A stretch of 64,000 bases of DNA, from contig CAVPOB010000025.1 of the NCBI GenBank assembly GCA_963706835.1, forward strand, positions 1 to 64,000, in the 5' to 3' direction. This DNA is from CAVXYG01 sp963706835. GTDB lineage: Bacteria; Actinomycetota; Actinomycetes; S36-B12; GCA-2699445. Of the stretch, positions 25,514-33,380 are shown piece after piece. The position numbers and the translations under genes are program-made. The notes under the pieces were generated by a model. That model ran no database searches. It was not told where the DNA came from and saw nothing but the letters and a program-made list of their open reading frames with translations. Position 1 is the stretch's first letter. Each line of letters opens with the position of its first letter.

Positions 25514-26766
25514 CGGCGAGAACCATACTTGCCGAGCTCGAGGCGGGCTACCAGCCCGCGGTGGACCTCGTCCGGCCCATCGGCCAGCCGCAAGCTGCGG
25601 GCGGCGACGTAGGCCAGCGCGAGGGGGTAGTCGTCGGACATGCCCCCGCCGCCGTGCAACTGCAGCGCCATGTCGATGACCCGCGTCGCCATCGCCGGCA
25701 CCGCCACCTTGATCTGCGAGACCTCCGACAGCGCGTTCATCGGACCACCGGTGTCGAGCTTCCAGGCGGCGTGGAGCACCAGCAGCCGAGCCTGCTCGAT
25801 CGCGATGCGCGCGTCGGCGATCCGCTCCCGGTTGCCGCCAAGCAGGACCAGCGGCCTGCCGAAGGCGCTGCGCTCCAGGCCCCGCCGACAGGCGTGCTCC
25901 AGCGCCATCTCGGCCAGGCCGATCAACCGCATGCAGTGGTGCACCCGACCGGGACCGAGCCGACCCTGGGCGATCGCGAAGGCCTCGCCCGGACCGGAGA
26001 GGATGTTGGCCACAGGCACCCGCACGTCGGTGAAGGACACCTCGCCGTGCCCCAGCGGCTCGTCGTAGTAGCCCATGGTGTTGAGCATCCGCTCGATCGT
26101 CACCCCGGGGGTGTCGCGCGGTATGAGCACCATGGAGTGCCGGTGGTGCCGGTCGGCGCCCGGGTCCGTGACCCCCATGAAGACATAGATCTCGCAGTCG
26201 GGGTGGCCTACGCCGGTCGACCACCACTTCCGACCGTTGACGACGACCTCGTCGCCGTCGACGACCGCGGTCGCCTCCATGGTGGTGGCGTCGGAGGAGG
26301 CCACGTCGGGTTCGGTCATCGTGAACGCCGAGCGGATCCGGCCATCGAGCAAAGGGTCGAGCCAGCGCTCGCGCTGCTCCTGGGTGCCGTAACGCAGCAG
26401 CACCTCCATGTTGCCGGTGTCGGGGGCGTTGCAGTTGAACACCAGGGGCGCGATCGTCGAGCGGCCCATGATCTCGGCGAGGGGGGCGTAGTCGAGGTTC
26501 GAGAGCCCCGCACCGCCGTCGGTGCCGTACTTCGCGGCATACTCCCCGGCATGCTCCTTGGGCAGGAAGAGGTTCCACAGGCCCTGCGCGCGTGCTTTGG
26601 CCTTGAGGTCCTCGATGACCGGAAGCGGCTGCCACGGGTCGCCGGTGCGTCGAGCCTCCTCGAGGTCACGGTGGTACGACGCCTCGATCGGCATGATCTC
26701 CTCGGCCACGAAGGCCGCCACACGAGCGGTCAGGTCCGCGGCCCGGGCGGAGGGGGAGAACTCCAT
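25510..26766 (-). CDS. Acyl-CoA dehydrogenase (ACAD11-like)
   Basis: 418 residues. FAD-binding block FTMTEPDVASSDATTMEATA and GRKWWSTGVGHPDCEIYVFM; helical domain RSAFGRPLVLLGGNRERIAD; C-terminal signature QLHGGGGMSDDYPLALAYVA followed by LRLADGPDEVHRG. The TEPDVASSDAT wording and GxGHP segment are those of the ACAD10/11-FadE branch found with APH kinases. ACADs of this branch handle 4-phosphoacyl-CoA, eliminating phosphate to give an enoyl-CoA. First gene of a two-gene operon; intact. Confidence 0.85.
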   Translation of the reverse strand: MEFSPSARAADLTARVAAFVAEEIMPIEASYHRDLEEARRTGDPWQPLPVIEDLKAKARAQGLWNLFLPKEHAGEYAAKYGTDGGAGLSNLDYAPLAEIMGRSTIAPLVFNCNAPDTGNMEVLLRYGTQEQRERWLDPLLDGRIRSAFTMTEPDVASSDATTMEATAVVDGDEVVVNGRKWWSTGVGHPDCEIYVFMGVTDPGADRHHRHSMVLIPRDTPGVTIERMLNTMGYYDEPLGHGEVSFTDVRVPVANILSGPGEAFAIAQGRLGPGRVHHCMRLIGLAEMALEHACRRGLERSAFGRPLVLLGGNRERIADARIAIEQARLLVLHAAWKLDTGGPMNALSEVSQIKVAVPAMATRVIDMALQLHGGGGMSDDYPLALAYVAARSLRLADGPDEVHRGLVARLELGKYGSRR

Positions 26767-26823
26767 GTCCCGACCCTACGACCCGGCCCTCGCGAGGTTG
26801 CTCCCAGAAGGTGTCGGGCGTGG

Positions 26824-27930
26824 TCATGATCTCGTTTCCAGGTCATGAGCCAGGGCGGAGCCGGCCGCGCGCAGCCACCGCAGAGGCTCGCCTCGGGCCT
26901 CGTCGACACCGCCGGCCAGGTCGGTCAGGGCGAGCAGGGACACAGCGCCCCGAGGAGGCGGCGCTGCGGTCTGCCCGGCGACGATCGCCAGCGCGGGGCC
27001 GTCGGCGGCTACCAGGTCGGCCAGGTGTCCCACCACCTTCCCGGACAGGGACGTGGCGTCGAAGCGGCCCTCCCCGGTGATCAGCAGGTCGGCACCCTGA
27101 AGCGCCGCGGGGACGCCGGCGGCCTCGGCCACGGCGGAGGCGCCGGGCACAAGTGACGCCCCCCAGACCGCGCACAACCCGTACGCCGTTCCGCCGGCGG
27201 CGCCCGCGCCCGGCTCGTCGGCCGGCCCGCACAGCAGCGCGTGCAGCCGCGCCAGACCCCGTTCCAGCAGATCGATGTCGGCGCCCGTTGCTCCCTTCTG
27301 AGGACCGAAGACCGCGGCCGCTCCATCTGCTCCGAGCAGCGGCGAGGTGACATCGGTCAGGCAGACGACACCACCCGGCGGCGCCGAGCGCATGCCGCCT
27401 AGATCCACCCGATCCAGCGCGACCAGCGACCCACCCCCCGGGGCCAGCTCCGCCCCGGCCCGATCGAGGAACCGCGCCCCGAGCGCGGTCAGACACCCCG
27501 TCCCGCCGTCGGTGCTCGCCGAGCCACCCAAACCCACCATGAGCCGTTGCGCCCCGGCGTCCAGGGCCGCGGCGAGGACCTCACCGAGGCCGACGGTGTG
27601 CGCGCCGAGCGAGTCGGGCTGTTCCATCAGCGGCAGACCACTGGACTGCGCCAGCTCGGCGACCGCGGTTCCGTCCGGCAGCTGTACCCAGCGCGCGGTG
27701 ACCCGCCGCGAGTCCGGGCCACTGACCTCCAGCGATGACCAGTGAGCATCCGTCCTGGCCGCAGCCAGCGCTTCCAGCGTTCCCTCGCCCCCGTCGGCCA
27801 ACGGAATCTCCACGACCTCATCACCGCTGCGCACAGCCCGCCAGCCGTCGGCGAGCGCCCTCGCCACCTCGGCCGAGGTCACTGTTCCCTTGAAGGAGTC
27901 CGGGGAGATGACAACACGACGGCGGCCCAC
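26824..27930 (-). CDS. Glycerate kinase (GlxK/GarK type)
   Basis: 368 residues from GTG 27930, chosen because AAAGGG sits nine bases upstream and because the permease remnant stops four bases before it. Family text: VVISPDSFKGTVTSAEVARA, IPLADGGEGTLEAL, VGLGGSASTDGGTGCLTALG, DVTSPLLGADGAAAVFGPQK and GADLLITGEGRFDATSLSGK. It phosphorylates D-glycerate, feeding glycolysis through 2-phosphoglycerate. Its position directly behind decayed sugar permeases suggests it was the last gene of an older uptake operon controlled by the DeoR protein, now possibly left without a promoter of its own. Confidence 0.85.
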   Translation of the reverse strand: MGRRRVVISPDSFKGTVTSAEVARALADGWRAVRSGDEVVEIPLADGGEGTLEALAAARTDAHWSSLEVSGPDSRRVTARWVQLPDGTAVAELAQSSGLPLMEQPDSLGAHTVGLGEVLAAALDAGAQRLMVGLGGSASTDGGTGCLTALGARFLDRAGAELAPGGGSLVALDRVDLGGMRSAPPGGVVCLTDVTSPLLGADGAAAVFGPQKGATGADIDLLERGLARLHALLCGPADEPGAGAAGGTAYGLCAVWGASLVPGASAVAEAAGVPAALQGADLLITGEGRFDATSLSGKVVGHLADLVAADGPALAIVAGQTAAPPPRGAVSLLALTDLAGGVDEARGEPLRWLRAAGSALAHDLETRS

Positions 27931-27934
27931 GGGA

Positions 27935-28412
27935 TCAGCCCTTTGCCGCACGCGCGGTTAGCGCTCTGACGATGTATCGCTGCAGCACCATGAACAGCAT
28001 CAGCACCGGGGCGATGGCCATCACTCTTCCGGCAACAAGGCAAAGGAACCAGGTGATGAACGACGCGCCGATCGCGATGTAGACCAGCACGAGTCCGAGG
28101 TAGTCCTGATGAGGCTCATCGCGAGCGGCGAGATCACTTGTGCCTCAAGTAGTCCCCGGGTATGGAGGCGGCCGCTGAGACCGACCAGCACGATCGAGTT
28201 CAGCAGGTAGCGGCCCAGTGGCGTGGTATCGAGTACCTGACTGTAGTTGCTCCAAAGCCATTGGGCCGGTGAGAGGCTCAGCGGCGACTGGAGGGTCTCC
28301 TCCGCGCTGGTGGACGACAGCGACAGCGCCCAGAGCAGAGGGAAGGCGAAGATCACGATGAGGGGAGCTGTCCGACGTGGAGGGGGACGTTGCTCCAGCG
28401 GGTGGGTCGCAT
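27935..28412 (-). pseudogene. Sugar ABC transporter permease (MalG type), frameshifted and deleted
   Basis: Reading backwards from ATG 28412: MRPTRWSNVPLHVG, then a frameshift to IVIFAFPLLWALSLSSTSAE and WLWSNYSQVLDTTPLGRYLL, then a loss of coding frame near 28170, then another frame with GLVLVYIAIGASFITWFL, then a second deletion, and finally MAIAPVLMLFMVLQRYIVRA with ALTARAAKG and a stop. All pieces are in the order of a CUT1 permease (FVLQRYIVRxLTxGAVKG is the standard C-terminus), but the EAA loop region is gone and the length is about half of normal. Non-functional. An intact MalG-like permease is encoded 4 kb away on the other strand. Confidence 0.8.
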
Positions 28413-28414
28413 CT

Positions 28415-28560
28415 AGCCCGTCCTTTCTCGCGCTCGACGAGACGCCGGTAGACAGCGATCATGGCCGAGGTCATGAGCATAGACGCGATGGCGATCGCGG
28501 CACCACGACCGATGTTGAGCTGGCGGCCGCGCAGACCGCAACGGCGGAACTGCTCGGTCG
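28415..28560 (-). pseudogene. Sugar ABC transporter permease (MalF type) C-terminal remnant
   Basis: The frame reads QLNIGRGAAIAIASMLMTSA, MIAVYRRLVEREKGRAR just upstream of the MalG remnant. This is the last membrane helix and basic tail of a MalF-type permease, and its position before MalG is the normal operon order. The rest of the gene is missing between here and the DeoR gene. Confidence 0.65.
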
Positions 28561-28621
28561 CAGCACTGGTCGGCTTCGACGACGTCGAACCGGCTGACCT
28601 GTTGGACCCGCCCCGTCCTCG

Positions 28622-29482
28622 TCACTTCCCCGATCGCTCGTCGACGGAGGTCGCGGCGACGCCTGCCTCCCCTCCCGCCACTTCGTGGCGCTGCATGCTC
28701 AGGGGGGTGGCCCGCGGTGCCACCACGAGCCGGCCGACCCGGGACTCGAGCACGCGGCGCGCGTCCGGGTCCAGGCCGTCGTCGGTGACGAGCACGTCCA
28801 CCTGCTCCAGGCGCGCGATCGAGCTGAGCCCAACGACGTCCCACTTGGTGCTGTCGGCCACGACCACCACCTGCCGCGCGCACGCCACGAGCGCCCGGTC
28901 GGTCTCGGCCTCCACGAGGTTCGGAGTCGTCAGGCCCACCCGCTGGTCCACGCCGTGGACACCGAGGAAGAGCCAGTCCACGTGCAGGGTGCTGAGAGTG
29001 GCGACGGCCACGGGTCCCACGAGGGCGTCCGACGGCGTGCGTACCCCCCCGGTGAGGACGACGGTGAGGTCTGCGCGCTCACTCGCGTGCAGCACCTCGC
29101 CTACGGGGACGGAGTTGGTCACCACGGTGAGGTCCGGGACGTGACGCAGCTCCAGCGCCACCGCGTAGGTGGTCGTGCCGGCCGAGAGCGCCACCGAGTC
29201 GCCGGGCTCCACGAGGGCGGCGGCCGCGGCCGCGATGGCGGCCTTCTCCTCGGTCTGCAGGCCGAACTTCACCGCGAACCCCGGCTCGTCCGCGCTACGA
29301 CCGGTGACGGCGGTCGCCCCACCGTGCACGCGGGCGACCAGGCCTTTGCGAGCGAGCATCGCGATGTCCCGGCGGATGGTCATATCGGACACCCCGAGGA
29401 GGTCCACGAGGTCGGAAACCCGGGCCCCGCCCGCCGAGCGGACCACCTCGAGGATCCGCTCCTGGCGCTGCCGGGCCAGCAC
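28622..29482 (-). CDS. DeoR-family transcriptional regulator (GlpR-like)
   Basis: 286 residues from GTG 29482, where the DeoR helix-turn-helix begins: ARQRQERILEVVRSAGGARV, SDLVDLLGVSDMTIRRDIAM with KGLVARVHGGATAV. The sugar-phosphate-binding domain follows (EKAAIAAAAAALVEPGDSVA; LSAGTTTYAVALEL). The C-terminal tail is longer than usual. DeoR proteins usually repress sugar or polyol catabolism and are released by a phosphorylated sugar. It reads toward the decayed permease genes and is divergent, across 460 bases, from the glycerol/galactose operon, whose promoter region contains an ATGTTCGA half-site like GlpR sites. Control of that operon is likely but inferred. Confidence 0.8.
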   Translation of the reverse strand: MLARQRQERILEVVRSAGGARVSDLVDLLGVSDMTIRRDIAMLARKGLVARVHGGATAVTGRSADEPGFAVKFGLQTEEKAAIAAAAAALVEPGDSVALSAGTTTYAVALELRHVPDLTVVTNSVPVGEVLHASERADLTVVLTGGVRTPSDALVGPVAVATLSTLHVDWLFLGVHGVDQRVGLTTPNLVEAETDRALVACARQVVVVADSTKWDVVGLSSIARLEQVDVLVTDDGLDPDARRVLESRVGRLVVAPRATPLSMQRHEVAGGEAGVAATSVDERSGK

Positions 29483-29833
29483 TACGCTCGTCCCCGCACC
29501 AGCGGCCAGGCGGCGGCCGGAGCGGCGGCAGGGGTCGGTGCGGTCATTCCGGCAGACTCCCCCTTGATCGGGGTCCGAGTCAACAACTTCGAACAGATAT
29601 CGAGCGGGCGGCAGGGGCCGCTCAATAGCTGGGCGCCGGGGGCGTGACCCGACTCGAGGTGATGAGGTCGCCGGCGACGCACGTCGGCAACGGACAGGAC
29701 ACGAACGGGCCTCCGAAAGCAGCCATTCCGGAGAAGCCGCCGTCGACCTGCGCCTCGTCGGCAAACAGACTGTCAGGTCGCGACGTGATCGAGAGCCCAG
29801 GACTCGGTTCAGTCACGATCTCTCTGGAGACCC

Positions 29834-29901
29834 TTGACACAACCCGGTCGGCACAGCAAAGTGTTGGAGGTTATGGTTGATCATGTTCGATCTTGTTGAC
29901 C
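29834..29901 (+). promoter_or_regulatory. Promoter and probable DeoR/GlpR-like operator of the binding-protein operon
   Basis: TTGACA (29834-29839), a 17-base spacer and CAAAGT (29857-29862) form a plausible promoter. Directly downstream, 29875-29901 has ATCATGTTCGATCTTG, with ATGTTCG as in GlpR-type operators, flanked by two copies of GTTGA. This sits between the start of transcription and the ribosome site AAAGGAGG. The other 330 bases of this divergent region (29483-29833) show no gene or motif I can support. Confidence 0.5.
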
Positions 29902-29944
29902 TGAGCCTGCTGTCGCGAGCCCAGTTGTGCCAAAGGAGGCGCTC

Positions 29945-31294
29945 ATGTCCCGTCCCGAGTCCGAGGCCGAGTACCTAGCCCGTCTGGTTCCGCCCTCGGT
30001 GAGCGCCCTACGCATGTCTCGGCGGACGTTGTTGCGTGGGGTGTTCGGCGCCGGCGCCGCCCTGGGTGGTGCGAGCATGCTCGCAGCCTGCGGGTCGGAC
30101 AGCGGGTCGAGCAGCGCTGGCTCTGCCGGGGGCGGCGCCAAGACCATCTCGTTCGGCTCGAACGGCTCGGACGAGATACCGAGGAAGTACTTCCAGGCGA
30201 TGATGGACGCCTACAAGACGAAGACCGGCAACACCGTGAAGATCAACACGGTGGACCACAACACCTTCCAGGAGAACATCACTACCTACATACAGGGCAA
30301 GCCGGACGACGCCTTCACCTGGTTCGCGGGCTACCGAATGAGGTTCTTCGCCAGCAAGGGGCTGGCCAGTCCCCTCGACGACGTGTGGACCAACCTGTCC
30401 GGGTTCAGCGAGGGCTTCCAGTCGGCGTCCACGGGCGACGACGGCAAGAAGTACCTAGTGCCCTACAACTACTACCCCTGGGCCGTCTTCTACCGCCCGT
30501 CCGTGTGGCAGGAGAAGGGCTACCAGGTGCCCAAGACCCTGGATGAGATGCAGACCCTAGCCACCCAGATGCAGAAGGACGGCCTGATTCCCGTCGCCTT
30601 CGCCGACAAGGACGGTTGGCCGGCGATGGGCACGTTCGACGTGCTCAACATGCGGCTAAACGGCTACCAGTTCCACATCGACCTGATGGCGCACAAGGTG
30701 GCCTGGACCGACCCCAAGGTGAAGAAGGTCTTCGATCTGTGGGCCGGGATGCTGCCGTTCCACCAGGCCGACCCGCTGGGCCGGACCTGGCAGGAGGCCG
30801 CGCAGGCCCTGCAGCAGAAGAAGGCGGGCATGTACCTGCTCGGGCTGTTCGTCTCCGAGCAGGTCGACAACGGCGAAGACTTGGACTTCTTCACCTTCCC
30901 CGAGATCGACTCCACGATCGGCGCCGACGCGCTGGACGCCCCGATCGACGGCTACATGATGGCGCCCAAGCCGGCCGACGAGGCGGCCACGAAGGAACTG
31001 CTGACCTGGCTGGGCGGTGCGGAGGCGCAGGCGATCATCCTGGAGAACGCCCCGGGCAACCTGATCCCGAACTCCGAGGTTGACGTCTCGGGGTACTCGG
31101 CGCTGCAGACGAAGGCAGCCGAATTGGTCGGCTCGGCGAAGAACATCGCCCAGTTCCTCGACCGCGACGCCGACCCCACGTTCGCCTCGACGGTCATGAT
31201 CCCTTCGCTGCAGACGTTCCTGAAGAACCCCAAGGACATCGACGGCCTTACCAACAGCATCGAGAACCAGGCCAAGTCCATCTACACCACATGA
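29945..31294 (+). CDS. ABC transporter sugar-binding lipoprotein (CUT1), twin-arginine exported
   Basis: 449 residues from ATG 29945 with AAAGGAGG nine bases upstream. An unusual 25-residue leader precedes the twin-arginine motif MSRRTLLRG (R26, R27), followed by a hydrophobic segment and the lipobox MLAAC with C49 as the lipid anchor. The rest is a family 1 extracellular solute-binding protein: KTISFGSNGSDEIPRKYFQA at the start, NTFQENITTYIQGKPDDAFT, and RTWQEAAQALQQKKAGMYLL with aromatic residues typical of a sugar site. It is the first gene of a six-gene operon with two permeases, glpK, glpD and galT. Confidence 0.9.
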   Translation: MSRPESEAEYLARLVPPSVSALRMSRRTLLRGVFGAGAALGGASMLAACGSDSGSSSAGSAGGGAKTISFGSNGSDEIPRKYFQAMMDAYKTKTGNTVKINTVDHNTFQENITTYIQGKPDDAFTWFAGYRMRFFASKGLASPLDDVWTNLSGFSEGFQSASTGDDGKKYLVPYNYYPWAVFYRPSVWQEKGYQVPKTLDEMQTLATQMQKDGLIPVAFADKDGWPAMGTFDVLNMRLNGYQFHIDLMAHKVAWTDPKVKKVFDLWAGMLPFHQADPLGRTWQEAAQALQQKKAGMYLLGLFVSEQVDNGEDLDFFTFPEIDSTIGADALDAPIDGYMMAPKPADEAATKELLTWLGGAEAQAIILENAPGNLIPNSEVDVSGYSALQTKAAELVGSAKNIAQFLDRDADPTFASTVMIPSLQTFLKNPKDIDGLTNSIENQAKSIYTT

Positions 31295-31314
31295 CCTGAG
31301 GAGAGGAGCGATCG

Positions 31315-32298
31315 ATGGCAGGCACGGACCCCGTCCGCGCCCCTGCCACGGTTCCCGGACCGGCGACCGGGGACACCCACTCGGGTGTCCCCGCAGGTGG
31401 CCGTGTCCGCCGGTTGAGTGGCCGCGACCGTATCGTCGTGGTGATCATGGTCCTTGTCCCTCTGATCCTTGTGATCGGACTGGTCTGGATCCCGGCGCTG
31501 TCGACCGTGGCGCTGTCCTTCACGAACTGGGACGGCATCGGGGGACTGAGCACGATCAAGTGGATCGGCACCAAGAACTACCACGACATCTTCACCATCT
31601 ACCCGCCGTTCATCCCGGCCATCCAGCACAACTTGCTGTTCCTAGGAGTTCTCTTCGCCGTCGCCACCCCGTTCGGCATCTTCCTCGCCGTCCTGCTCGA
31701 CAAGGAGATGCGCGGTAGCCGGCTCTACCAGACGCCACTGTTCATGCCGGTCGTGCTGTCGCTCGCTTTGATCGGATTCATCTGGCAGCTGCAGTACTCC
31801 CGCGACTTCGGCCTGATCAACGCGATGCTTCAGGGGATCGGGGTTCAGGACGCCAGCGCCCCGGTGGACTGGTACGGCGACCCGAGCGTCAACATCTGGG
31901 CCGTGCTCGTCGCGACGACCTGGCGGCACGTCGGCTACATCATGCTGCTCTACCTGGCAGGCCTGAAGGGCGTCGACCCGTCGCTGCGCGAGGCGGCGGC
32001 CATGGACGGCGCCAGCGAGGTCAAGACGTTCTTCCGGATCATCTTCCCGATCCTGCGCCCGATCAACATCATCGTCATCGTGATCACGGTCATCGAGGCA
32101 CTGCGCGCGTTCGACCTGGTCTGGGTGATCAACAAGGGCCGCAACGGGCTCGAGCTCATCGGCGCCCTGGTGAGCGCGAACGTCGTCGGCGAGGCGAGCA
32201 GGATCGGCTTCGGCTCGGCACTGGCGACGATCATGCTCATCGTCTCGGTCGTCTTCGTAGCGTTCTACATCCCGGCCGTCATGAGGGAGGAGCGGTGA
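31315..32298 (+). CDS. ABC sugar transporter permease, MalF type
   Basis: 327 residues. A proline-rich cytosolic leader, then six membrane helices. The ATPase-contacting EAA loop reads GLKGVDPSLREAAAMDGASE, and further on is a late helix ending IPAVMREER. It lies 20 bases behind the binding protein and overlaps the second permease (GTGA). Imports its solute together with the next protein. The ATPase is not encoded here; actinobacterial CUT1 systems usually share an MsiK-type ATPase. Confidence 0.9.
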   Translation: MAGTDPVRAPATVPGPATGDTHSGVPAGGRVRRLSGRDRIVVVIMVLVPLILVIGLVWIPALSTVALSFTNWDGIGGLSTIKWIGTKNYHDIFTIYPPFIPAIQHNLLFLGVLFAVATPFGIFLAVLLDKEMRGSRLYQTPLFMPVVLSLALIGFIWQLQYSRDFGLINAMLQGIGVQDASAPVDWYGDPSVNIWAVLVATTWRHVGYIMLLYLAGLKGVDPSLREAAAMDGASEVKTFFRIIFPILRPINIIVIVITVIEALRAFDLVWVINKGRNGLELIGALVSANVVGEASRIGFGSALATIMLIVSVVFVAFYIPAVMREER

Positions 32299-33203
32299 CC
32301 ACCACACTCGCCCCGTCGGACGCCCAGGCTGTCCCCGTCTACAGGCGTCGCCGGCTCACTCCGGCGCGCGTCGCCCTGCACGTCTTCCTCGCCGTCATCG
32401 CGCTGGGGTGGCTGTTCCCCATCCTGTGGGCCGTCGTCAACTCGTTGCGCGACTATGCGTACACGTCGGTGAACGGCTATGTCTCCCTCGGCGGCTGGAC
32501 CTTCGACAACTACACCAAGGCCTGGGAGCAGGCCAACTTCACCAGGCACTTCCTCAACTCGGCTTACGTCACGGTTCCGGCCGTGATCTTGACGCTGTTC
32601 CTCGCGTCGATGGTCGCCTTCGTCTTCGCCCGGTTCACGTGGAAGTTCAACCTGATCATGCTCGCGCTGTTCACGGCGGCGAACCTGCTGCCGCAGCAGT
32701 CGATGCTCATCCCGCTCTACCGGCTCTCGATCGCCGTACCGTTGCCGAGCTGGATGAGCGACTCCGAGATCCTGTACGACTCGTACTGGGTTCTCATCCT
32801 GGTCAACACGGCGTTCCAGACCGGTTTCTGCGCGTTCGTGCTGTCGAACTACATGAAGACGCTGCCGAAGGAGCTCTACGAAGCGGCGATGGTGGACGGC
32901 GCCAGCATCTGGCGTCAGTACTGGCAGATCACGATGCCGCTGTGCCGGCCACCACTGGCGGCGCTGGCGACCCTCGAGGTCACCTGGATCTACAACGAGT
33001 TCTTCTGGGCCACCGTTCTGATGAGCTCAGGCGACAAGTTCCCGGTGACGAGCTCGCTGAACAACCTGAAGGGCCAGTTCTTCACCGACCTCAACCTCGT
33101 CTCCGCCGGGTCGGTCGTCGTCGCCATCCCGACGCTCATCATCTTCTTCGTTCTGCAGAAACAGTTCGTCGCCGGTCTCACCCTCGGCGCCAACAAGGGA
33201 TAA
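32295..33203 (+). CDS. ABC sugar transporter permease, MalG type
   Basis: 302 residues, GTG start in a 4-base overlap. Six membrane helices, with a MalG-type EAA loop LPKELYEAAMVDGASIWRQY and C-terminal FFVLQKQFVAGLTLGANKG. The wording matches that of the broken copy at 27935-28412, showing which parts are missing there. Followed by a 177-base gap with an inverted repeat before glpK, so expression may drop between transporter and enzyme genes. Confidence 0.9.
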   Translation: MTTTLAPSDAQAVPVYRRRRLTPARVALHVFLAVIALGWLFPILWAVVNSLRDYAYTSVNGYVSLGGWTFDNYTKAWEQANFTRHFLNSAYVTVPAVILTLFLASMVAFVFARFTWKFNLIMLALFTAANLLPQQSMLIPLYRLSIAVPLPSWMSDSEILYDSYWVLILVNTAFQTGFCAFVLSNYMKTLPKELYEAAMVDGASIWRQYWQITMPLCRPPLAALATLEVTWIYNEFFWATVLMSSGDKFPVTSSLNNLKGQFFTDLNLVSAGSVVVAIPTLIIFFVLQKQFVAGLTLGANKG

Positions 33204-33226
33204 CACACAGCGACACCACAGGTAGC

Positions 33227-33293
33227 GATCATGGACGTCCCGTCCCCGCACGGCGTGCGACCGGACGCCCATGGTCGCTGCACGTCCATGGTC
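33227..33293. repeat. Inverted repeat between permease gene and glpK
   Basis: GATCATGGACGT (33227-33238) and ACGTCCATGGTC (33282-33293) are complementary at 11 of 12 positions, separated by 43 bases. In the operon transcript this would form a stem, or the two copies could be paired operators. It is the only intergenic gap of any size in this operon, so it could separate transporter from enzyme expression. Confidence 0.4.
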
Positions 33294-33380
33294 ATCGCAC
33301 GGGAGTGGGAGGCACCGGGCCAGCGCGTGCGCCTGGACCTGCCAGCGATCTCTAGATCGTGACAGAAAGGGGCGGGACTC

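Noticed and set aside
24434..26635. A 733-codon frame that would make the APH kinase a large fusion protein
   Set aside because: The first half is the out-of-frame shadow of the acyl-CoA dehydrogenase gene; the kinase has its own ATG in an ATGA overlap at 25513.
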